Source: Thereva unica
Taxonomy: Eukaryota; Arthropoda; Insecta; Diptera; Therevidae
Length of the DNA: 64,000 nucleotides
Assembly (NCBI GenBank): GCA_949987705.1
Contig: OX465282.1
Coordinates: 125,074,310 to 125,138,309 of the forward strand
Direction of reading: 5' to 3'
Shown here: in pieces, positions 56,604 through 64,000 of the stretch
Layout: the number at the start of each line of letters is the position of its first letter
How positions within the stretch are numbered: position 1 is the stretch's first letter
Notes under the pieces: generated by a model
The model's database searches: none
Seen by the model: the letters and a program-made list of their open reading frames with translations, nothing else
What the model was told of the DNA's origin: nothing
Made by a program: the position numbers and the translations under genes

Positions 56604-58297
56604 ATACTGCAAGGACAAAGAAGGTAATCTGATCACCGATCCTAAAGGCATCTTGGAGCGATGGGAAGAGCACTTTCATGAATTGCTAAATGGCGAGCTA
56701 ACTGAGGATTCGGAGGCTCCACCAATATCTGATGACAATGCTATGCTGCCGCCACCAAGCATAGAAGAAGTTAGCAGAGCCATCAGCCGGCTCAAAAACA
56801 ACAAGGCCTCGGGTGCAGACGGCATCGCAGCGGAGCTGGTTAAATATGGAGGGCCTACATTACACCAAGCGATTCATGAATTAATTGTGCAAGTATGGGA
56901 GCAGGAAGTGATGCCAGAAGACTGGAGAAAAGGCATCCTCTGTCCGGTACACAAAAAAGGAGATATCACAGCGTGCACTAATTATCGCGGTATAACGTTG
57001 TTGAGTACCGTGTATAAGATATTCTCCGCTATCCTACAAAACAGGATGGCCCCATACGCCAGAAACATCATAGGCCATTACCAGTGTGGCTTCAGCCCAG
57101 GCAAATCAACGACTGATCAGATTTTCACCTTGAGGCAGGCTATGGAAAAATGTCTAGAGTTTCAAAACTCAATTCAACACCTCTTCATAGACCTTAAAGC
57201 CGCCTATGATAGCATAGCCAGGGTAGAACTCTACAAAGCCATGAGAGAATTCGGCATCCCCAACAAACTGACAAGACTATGTAGGTTGACCATGATCAAT
57301 GTGTCAAGCCAAGTAAAGGTATCCGGAACACTGTCCAGACCAATCAACATCTATAATGGACTCCGACAAGGGGACGGTCTGGCCTGCCTCCTTTTCAACC
57401 TGGCGTTGGAGAAAGTGATCCGAGATTCGGGCGTGACATCTAGGGGTACAATCCTCCACAAGTCCACCCAATTACTGGCTTACGCAGACGACATTGACAT
57501 CATTGGAAGAACAACAACAGCTGTACAAGAAGCTTTCACTCAGATTGAGCAAGCGGCAGGAAATCTGGGACTGCACATTAACGAAAGCAAAACAAAGTAC
57601 ATGGTGGCCTCGTCTGGAAGAACACCTAACATTGGTCCCACAATCAAGGTAGCGGAACACGAGTTTGACGTGGTAAAATCATTTACCTACCTTGGGTCAA
57701 TAGTAGCAGCCGACAATAGCATGGAACCAGAAATACGCGCACGACTGCTAAAAGCCAACAAAGCCTACTATAGTCTGTCAAGGCTCTTCAAATCCAAATA
57801 TCTAACCATAACGTCTAAACTTTTACTATATAAGACGATGGTCTTACCCGTTCTCACATATGCATCCGAAACGTGGGTGCTTAGCAAAAAGCACTCAAAC
57901 CTCTTGGGCGTGTTTGAGAGGAAAATACTTCGGAGGATTGTTGGCCCCGTATGTGAGGAAGGACGATTCCGGAGACTCTACAATGACGAGATCTACGAGC
58001 GCTATCGCGACATAGATGTTGTGAAGAAAATAAAGCTCGGTAGGCTCCGGTGGGCAGGGCATCTAGCTCGCATGAGTGAAGATGAGCCTGCTCGGAAAGT
58101 TCTCGGCGGTAAGACCTATGGGGTGCGACAGCGAGGGAGGCCCAACCTTCGCTGGAAGGATGGCGTGGACCAGGACGCTCAGAGTTTAGGGATGCCAAAC
58201 TGGATGACATCGGCTCAGAATCGGGACCGGTGGAGAGAACAGTTGCGCGAGGCCAGGACCGGATTCCGGTTGTAGAGCCGTTAAAGAAAGAAGAAGA
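56604..58297 (+). mobile_element. LINE-F (RTE) insertion in LINE-E, 5'-truncated
   Basis: Flanked by an exact 12-bp target duplication AGTTGAAAGCAC (56592-56603 and 58298-58309). The LINE-E protein reads WSAFN on one side and CAFNYLKLN on the other across that duplication. The element starts in frame inside its reverse transcriptase gene and ends with a very short 3' UTR of about 22 bp (AGCCGTTAAAGAAAGAAGAA), typical of RTE. It lies opposite in orientation to its LINE-E host. Its intact frame implies a recent insertion. Confidence 0.96.
56606..58275 (+). CDS. LINE-F RTE reverse transcriptase, intact but 5'-truncated
   Basis: The open frame covers 556 codons from the insertion point (YCKDKEGNLITDPKGILERW). 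The first ATG at 56653 is internal and not the natural start. Counting from that Met: KASGADGIAAELVKY (51-65), NYRGITLLS (110-118), CGFSPGKSTTDQ (145-156), motif A LFIDLKAAYD (177-186), motif B NGLRQGDGLACLLFN (235-249), motif C YADD (277-280), FTYLGSIVAAD (about 347), and the C-terminal RLRWAGHLARMSEDEPARKV. All three catalytic aspartates are present. The apurinic-type endonuclease that RTE elements carry upstream is missing, so the copy cannot move alone, though a transcript might encode an active polymerase domain. Closest local relative: the 3' end at 50943-51128. Confidence 0.93.
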
Positions 58298-58309
58298 AGT
58301 TGAAAGCAC

Positions 58310-59635
58310 TCCACTCATTTACTCGAGAGAGAGTGCTATTCAGGTCAAAAATACAATTCAATCAATTTGGCAAGAAGGGCAAGAGGTATACAGTTGGGGA
58401 TCATCAGCATACAGATGAAAGGAGCAGTGGCCGATAATAAAAGGTAGGTCATTGATGTACAATGAAAATAGTAGGGAACCAAGAATTGAACCTTGAGGAA
58501 CACCAGAAGGCACCTGTAGAAAAGAGGAGATAACATTGTTATGACGAACACATTGAAAACGGTTAGATAGCAAAGAGGAGAAAAGCCGGGTAGCAGACGA
58601 CGAGAAATGATAGCGCTGACTTAGTTTGGAAAGTAGGATCGCATGCACCACCGAGTCGAAGGCTTTCGAGAAATCAATAAGTACTAATATTGCAACGTCA
58701 CCTTTATCAAGCGCAGAACGCATGTCAGTTGTTACCTTTAGTATAGCGGTTTCACAACTATGATTTTTACGGAAACCAGATTGATATTTCGAAATAAAGC
58801 TATTAGATTCAAGGTAGCACAGGACTTGGATGTAAAGAATTTTCTCAAAGGCTTTTGCAAGGAAAGGAAGAATGCTAATGGGGCGGAAATCTGAGATATC
58901 TGCAGGAGATTTTTTCGGTAAAGGGATCACTATGGCCTTTTTCCACAACAAGGGAACTTGGCAAGTAGTCAGGCAGTAATTAAAAACATGCGTGATGACA
59001 TCCAAAATTAAAGGGGCGAGGAGCTGAACAAAGCTTGGAGATATTTCATCAAAACCGATGCAGTTGGAGGAAATAGAGAGGAGTATTTTAATAACTTCCG
59101 AGGAGTCCACACAGCGAAAGTAAAAGCCATCCGTACTATGTGGAAGAACTGAGAAAGATCGGGAGATAGAGGAAGCAGGAGGGGATTGAATGAATGAGGC
59201 ATTTAGGAGGTCTGCATCGATATCAACAGGGGAAGATGCAGTAGCATGTATGCCCAGCGAGCGAAGATTGGACAAGAGTTGCTTGGAGTTTAAAGAGGGG
59301 TCAAGCTTACGTGCATAAAAACTATGTTTTCGTGATTTGACTTTGCTAGTGACGAGGTTGCGAAGCTGTTTATAAGCATTAAGATATCTAAGGGTCCTAG
59401 TCTTGCGATAACGCCTGTACATGCACTCTCGCTGACTTATCAAGTCACGGATTTCGCGAGAAAACCAAGGACAGGCCGAATGTGGCCTGCGGTTTCTTGT
59501 GACCAGCGGCACACATTGATCAAAGAGGGATTGAGCAAATAAAGCCAGCAAACTTACTTTAGTGTCAACGCGTATGATAGATAGCATCCCAAGTCCAGAT
59601 GTCAGTATAGGAATTCGTTTAAGAGTACAAAAATT
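58310..59635 (-). mobile_element. LINE-E (CR1-like) 5' half, truncated
   Basis: The minus-strand frame from about 59630 reads VPLVTRNRRPHSACPWFSRE (linker after the endonuclease), ISSNCIGFDEISPSFVQLLA, WKKAIVIPLPKKSPADISDF, RPISILPFLAKAFEKILYIQ, KYQSGFRKNHSCETAILKVT and motif A LVLIDFSKAFDSVVH. Motif B PSGVPQGSILGSLLFSLYIND and motif C HLYADDPQLYTSC follow. A 1-bp frameshift lies about 30 codons before the LINE-F insertion (DLNSTLSRVNEWSAFN in the second frame). The endonuclease and ORF1 are absent. It fits the CR1/L2/Jockey assemblage and is much better preserved than LINE-A. Confidence 0.9.
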
Positions 59636-59838
59636 CGACTGTCTGCCACAGTCAGTATTTCCACACTCATACAACTTCTGCGAATTTAAAAGAATGCTTC
59701 GTCGACTCCTCTTCATAGACCTCCAAGGTTCAAGTTAACATATCCTTTGCGCTAAGTTTTCAACTAGAACTTGCGACTTGAGGTGAACGACATGACTGAC
59801 TGGTAGTACAAAGGGTGATTGCTAAGCTTGTAATCTTA
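59636..59838 (+). mobile_element. LINE-A 3' end fragment
   Basis: CTGTCTGCCACAGTCAGTAT and the ATTTCCACACTCATACAACT block correspond to 10366-10400 of the 9.2-kb copy. GGTAGTACAAAGGG (59802) and GCTAAGCTTGTAATCTTAAA follow at the 3' terminus. It abuts the 5' truncation point of LINE-E, so LINE-E likely entered or recombined here. Confidence 0.82.
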
Positions 59839-60060
59839 AATACAAAAATTGCACCATCGCCAATAAGTTTGATAATGGCAATGTGTCTCTAGCCGCGTTA
59901 AGTCGATTATAGAGGCCTCGCCCTCGGCCCAGATAAATGAGTTGAGTTCAAGATGAGGATGAATGTAGGACTTGTAGTTTATGGCCAGGGCCGATGGAGT
60001 TAGGACTAGTTTGAATCTTCTAAGAAATCTCAATCACTAGGATGCTTGTTTAGCAATTTA
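59839..60060 (-). mobile_element. LINE-A inverted fragment
   Basis: Minus-strand reading: LRRFKLVLTPSALAINYKSY then IHPHLELNSFIWAE. It matches the LKRCKFLLQ...IYKSYIRPRLEYNSYIWAG segment of LINE-A. It is placed tail to tail with the plus-strand LINE-A end just to its left, indicating an inversion or two independent insertions. Confidence 0.82.
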
Positions 60061-60898
60061 GTGGGGCTGGTGGTATAAACGTTGACTTCCTGAGGTTAGC
60101 TTTCATATCGAAAAAAAGCCACACAATTTTAAGAGCTCATATTTTTTTCATTCAAGAGGTTATAATGGATAAGTAAATACAAAAGCGGTACCAATGATTT
60201 TACAACCTGCTCTTTCTAGTTCTTGATCTTAAACGAAAAACTTAAATAGTTAAAAACGGTTTTATAATTTGTGGTACCATAACAATTTCCCACGCCAGGG
60301 CGTCATTAGTGAGTGGTCAATTATTCTGCAGACGTAATATTGTGGTAAAACATTCGCTCTACTGATAACGTCTTTAAGAAACCTCGTACAACGACACCGG
60401 GGGCTTGGCCGATCCTGGTTTCAGTCAAATATGAAGTTATTTTTGGCGGAATGCATTTGAATAATCTCAGATGTTTACTCCGAAGTGAGTAAACACCTAT
60501 AAAATATTCAATTCCTGTTAATATATTCCGTTGTTTTCCGATTGGAACAAGATACAATACGAACGCTGCTTGTGTTGCTGGAACCTTCGAAATTTTATTG
60601 TCTAACAAAACGATCAAACCACCAAAGCATTTCCTCTCCATAATTATCTCTCCACAATGGATAACCGTCAACAATGCTCACCTGCCCAAATTATGAAATT
60701 ATCAAACTTTCGTTCCGAACGGTTACAAATTGGTGATTTGCTGGCTTCGGAGCTTTAATTGAAATAATTTTCTGCAAACGAATCGGTTCTGGCCACTTAG
60801 CCTGATGTGGCGGAACACTCCAGATTTTCGGTGTACTTTTCGTGACCTGTTAATTTCGTTAAATTTTCTGATCCATTTTTTTATTTATCATTTTCCAG
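60061..60898. other. Upstream flank of the signal-peptide exon
   Basis: No transposon ends recognised. A 117-codon minus-strand frame at 60321-60674 has no known similarity. A pyrimidine-rich tract leads to TTTTCCAG at 60891-60898, the splice acceptor of the following exon. Confidence 0.4.
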
Positions 60899-61101
60899 GT
60901 GACAACGTCTCAACATGGAGGTTGCCATCAGACACCCAGCATTAGTCACATTGTTAGTGATCACCTTTTTCGTGGGGCTAGTGGCCGGCGGCGCAGATGC
61001 TGGACAATCAAGACAGATGGTCAAGGCATCATCAACGAGCTCTTGGAGTCTATCGAACTTTTGGAAATGGCTCGCGACAAGTGAAAGTGAAACATCGTCA
61101 G
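60899..61101 (+). CDS. Host coding exon with signal peptide, partial gene
   Basis: The acceptor TTTTCCAG precedes the exon and the donor GTAAGC (61102) follows. The ATG at 60915 follows a 16-base leader (GTGACAACGTCTCAAC), so this exon carries the end of the 5' UTR and the first 62 codons plus one base. The N-terminus MEVAIRHPALVTLLVITFFV then GLVAGGADAG is a clear signal peptide with likely cleavage after ADA. The following stretch is Ser/Thr-rich with two WxxxxxxW-type tryptophan clusters (SSWSLSNFWKWL). The ATG choice fits the strong hydrophobic core immediately after it. Later exons were not found up to the window end. At least one 5' non-coding exon must lie upstream. Family unknown. Confidence 0.78.
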
Positions 61102-62065
61102 GTAAGCAGTGTCTAATTAGAGAATAATACCGCTAATCGTTAGTTTAGTCTATTTTTAAATTAGTTTACCACCTGTGTAATTACAAATTAAGCCTCTTTT
61201 GTGTTTTTGGCCTCTTTTTTGATGGCGTTTAATCACAAAAAAATTTGACTACTCTTGTTAGTAATGCCATAAAAATGACAGTGAAAGTGTCCACGGCGAA
61301 TGTTGCTAACTGATTGATTTTTGCGTCGTTTTCGGTTAGCATGAATTTAAATAAGTCTTCACCTCGCCGTGGGAAAGATCCATTGTTGGTGCATCCACCA
61401 CTTCCTGCTTTCGCTTTTATTGTAGGGGTTGCCGCGGACAGGTGTAAACAGGTGTTATGGGATACGTGAGCGATGCCTAACGATATTATGAAATCGAGTT
61501 TTTAGGCTTTCTTAGGCCGGGGTTTTTATTCGAGGAAAACAATTTTCTTTGATAAAAAAGGTGTCACTAAACGATTTCTTTCTATTATTGTCAAATTGTT
61601 GTCATTTTTTGAATGAGTTGAGAATTTTTATGGATTTTTGCTTGTTTTTGTTAAATGGCTTTATCATGACGTTGAAAATGATTGCTACTATCAATAATTT
61701 TTGATACAGAGCCTGTTCAGTGAGCTTTGAGGATGCTTTATGATATACGTATTTGTATTCGTATATTGGTGGGCGTACTGGACTTAGACTACTCAATTGA
61801 CGGAGTCCTTCCCAATCCAGCAAGGCGCACCTTTAACACGTGATGCCGATTGAAAAGTCAACTAGTTTGTAAACCCCATAGTCAAGCTTTGTAAAATTGA
61901 AATCCGATTTATTTTAAATTTCAAAAATAATAAACATTTTCAGTTGATCCTTCCAATTATTATTAAACACAAGCAAAACACCGCGTGCGCTGCAAAGTCT
62001 TTAAATAAAAAAAATGTATGCACTGCACTGTCCGCGGTAGGAAAATACATAGTATAATAAAAAAT
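61102..62065 (+). other. First intron of the signal-peptide gene (start)
   Basis: Starts with the donor GTAAGC and is AT-rich throughout. No further exon with acceptor and donor in matching phase was recognised up to the window end, so the intron probably runs out of the window. Confidence 0.45.
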
Positions 62066-62468
62066 ACAACAAGGTAAGCCGCCTGGTTACCATCCCAAAA
62101 GCCCTGGGTTCGAATCCCGGCAGCACCACAGTCTTTCGCCTTTACCACTTCCTCACCTACATAAGTTTCCTTCTTTACATTCCTGATTCCTCCTGTCAGA
62201 GCCTCTGCTAGCTCTTCCCCGCTCCACCAAGCGCATAACATCGGAGGCATAACACTCCAGCGAGTTGTTTCTCAATGCTCTGATGTAAGAGTCGCGATAG
62301 TACTGGTTGGGAGTAGGTGGAATAAAAAATATCTCGGCTGCTTGTGGCAGGTCCTTCCCTCACTTCTCTCTCTTAACTATCTACCGAGTAGACTGCTGTT
62401 CGACATTGCACTCTATACGAAAAAAATAGATTGTCGACAGTACAAAGGGGCTTCCCTAAGCCTCCTAA
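62066..62468 (+). mobile_element. tRNA-derived SINE, copy B
   Basis: Head with A-box-like GGTAAGCCGCCTGGTT (62075) and B-box GGGTTCGAATCCC (62106-62118), then the body shared with copy A: CACCTACATAA, TTCCTGATTCCTCCTGTCA, CCACCAAGCGCATAACATC, GGAGGCATAACACTCCAGCG, GGTTGGGAGTAGGTG and CACTTCTCTCTC. The 3' tail is GTCGACAGTACAAAGGGG then CTTCCCTAAGCCTC. Copy A at 42365-42821 has the same order in reverse orientation. Copy B sits in the intron of the signal-peptide gene in sense orientation. Its first bases are diverged and no clear target duplication was found. Confidence 0.9.
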
Positions 62469-64000
62469 TTTCTCCGTGAATTAAAATTTCAACTTTTTCG
62501 TTTGGGTTAGCCGTTACACTGCCTCTCCTTACTCAGTGTTTGTCACGAGTACAACTTCCTCCTGGTCCCGTTCTTACAGATCAAACTTTTTGGATGCGGT
62601 AGATGACATCGTTTAACATCGTGATGACAATGTAGGGGCGCACAAATTTGAAAACCTATTTCGTCTCTTTCTTTTACTGCTTATATAATGGTTATAGTAA
62701 ATTTAAGAAATTTCCTACATTTTAGCCATATTGGCCCCGCAATTTTGAATTTATAAGCTTTGATAATAAATTCGTTATTTGCACCCTCAAAAACCCCCGG
62801 ATACCGATTTGCATTGTAATCGGAATACAGTTGGAAAAATTCGTCCGCCATATTGTAGTGGCCATTTTGAATTTATAAGTTCTGATCATAAGTTCGTTAT
62901 TTACTACCTTATAAGCCCCCAGATACAAATTTTCATTGCAATCGGAATACAATTGCAAATTCCTATTTGGGTGGCCATTTTGAATTTTAATCATATTTCC
63001 CCCACGAACGCTATAGCGCACACACATTTGCATACATACAGAAACTTTCTCTTATTAATATAGAAGATTCAAATAGCATATTCAATAGTTCCACATCTAG
63101 TTTCCGTGTTGATAAGGCTACTTTAGCATGAAATTGCTATAAATGTCCCATCGTGTTTGGCTTTGGATTTATATTTCTCCTTAATTCATACTTTCTTCAC
63201 ACTTTCTAAAACTTAATTAACCAATCCAGAGACCTACCCTTATGGACTGTTTTCTCAAAACAAACCTCCGTTTCTATTTTGCAAGGAATTCAGGAAAGTA
63301 TAATTTGATTTTGATTTTCGAGTTCAACGTTTTCTTGAGTATTATTTAATTTGCAAATTTTTTTTCGATTTATCTGTAGTGTATTTTCACGTTTCTTTCC
63401 TATCTCTACTGGCATTTCTGGGTGGATTTTGCATCTAAAAGATATATGTAATCTAGAAATATTAGCATTCGGAGTGCGACGTATGTAAATATGCAAAATA
63501 CTGTCATAAATTAAAATAAAGTGCTAGAAAAAGTGTAAAAAAAGGAAAAAAAATCAACTTAAAAGAAATGGCGATAAATTTTAAAATCCAACACGAAAAA
63601 GTTAAACTTTGACAAACTAGAAAAAAATTAACTCACATATGAAACATAAAAACTAATTTTTTGTTTGCTCCTAAAATGTTTTTCCTACTGTGACAACGTG
63701 TGTGGTAAGGCAATCACAATTGTATTATAAATTTTAAACCAGCGGGAAACAAAACGCTTCAAAGATAGCACTGAATTTCTTTCTTAACATTGAATGTCTT
63801 AGCGGGGAAGCGATTCAATTAAGTTTGTTTGTAACGATTAGGAAGTGATTCGTGGTAATGCTAAAGGAAGCACAATTGGTTCGGTAATCTTTTGCCCGTT
63901 GCGAAATAGCTTTTTTTAGATTTGATTTCCTACTGCTAAAAAGCTTTTACATTTTTCATATGGAATTATTATGAATTAGCCTTTTATTCACTGAACAATA
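62469..64000. other. AT-rich terminal spacer with an internal duplication
   Basis: 62742-62990 contains two copies, about 118 bp apart, of a block with CCATTTTGAATTTATAAG, TTCGTTATTT and ATTG.AATCGGAATACA. They resemble the internal duplication of the Transib-like element at 30.9-31.1 kb, and the block ends TTTCCCCCAC, close to that element's inner terminus. After 63070 the DNA is AT-rich with no gene recognised. Confidence 0.45.

Noticed and set aside
60321..60674. 117-codon minus-strand open frame
   Set aside because: No motif, no signal peptide, no codon pattern I can tie to a family. It lies just upstream of a host exon on the other strand.
1..64000. LTR retrotransposon or endogenous retrovirus
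   Set aside because: No long direct repeats with TG...CA ends, no protease, integrase or gag-pol motifs were seen. All reverse transcriptases here have non-LTR motifs.
1..64000. CRISPR arrays, bacterial operons or phage
   Set aside because: Repeats seen are transposon ends or short tandem arrays; splice sites and LINEs show that the DNA is eukaryotic.

Overview
The window reads as eukaryotic, repeat-rich intergenic DNA of an arthropod, most likely an insect and perhaps a dipteran. This rests on three things: AT-rich spacers with short GT-AG introns, a chitin-binding (CBM14/peritrophin-A) secreted-protein gene, and a transposon set typical of insects (Helitron, hAT, a Transib-like element, and RTE-, CR1/Jockey-, R1- and I/LOA-like LINEs). 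No prokaryotic operons, CRISPR arrays or rRNA genes were seen. Species cannot be named from the sequence.

Only three host gene models can be supported, all made of short exons. (1) 32362-33064 (+): three exons encoding one six-cysteine chitin-binding domain and an acidic tail; the 5' exon was not found. (2) 36773-37147 (-): a complete three-exon gene for a 75-residue secreted protein with signal peptide, TATA-like box and polyadenylation signal; its family is not recognised. (3) 60899-61101 (+): a coding exon with a signal peptide, bounded by a splice acceptor and a strong donor; the rest of this gene lies outside what I could find.

The rest is layered transposons. From left to right: a decayed Helitron helicase (2.1-3.7 kb, -); a worn LINE-A copy (4.3-5.0 kb); an ATGCAT-rich MITE (7.6-8.4 kb); LINE-A nested inside LINE-B (9.1-11.3 kb); an RTE-type endonuclease fragment abutting a ZMYM1-like hAT transposase remnant that is itself split by a hAT MITE (13.4-15.7 kb); a (CTTGTT)-rich hAT MITE (15.8-16.3 kb); a LINE-B copy inside a long foldback element (18.1-21.8 kb); a second Helitron piece and a LINE-A copy split by about 4.5 kb of other DNA (23.3-29.4 kb); a Transib-like element (30.1-31.1 kb); I/LOA-like LINE pieces (31.2-35.6 kb); a LINE-B copy on the minus strand (39.0-40.0 kb); an R1-like LINE split by a tRNA-derived SINE (41.4-43.2 kb); a 1.4-kb hAT element (43.7-45.0 kb); a TA-flanked MITE (47.4-47.9 kb); LINE ends (49-52 kb); a foldback MITE (55.3-55.6 kb); a CR1-like LINE split by an RTE copy with a long open reverse-transcriptase frame (55.9-59.6 kb); LINE-A ends (59.6-60.0 kb); and a second SINE (62.1-62.5 kb).

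Several insertions carry exact target-site duplications, so their boundaries and relative ages can be read directly. The most interesting signals are the Transib-like element whose ends begin with the V(D)J heptamer CACAGTG, the shared 3' tail of the SINE and LINE-A (a likely parasite-partner pair), and the unrecognised small secreted-protein gene. Family names LINE-A to LINE-F are working labels used only in this answer.
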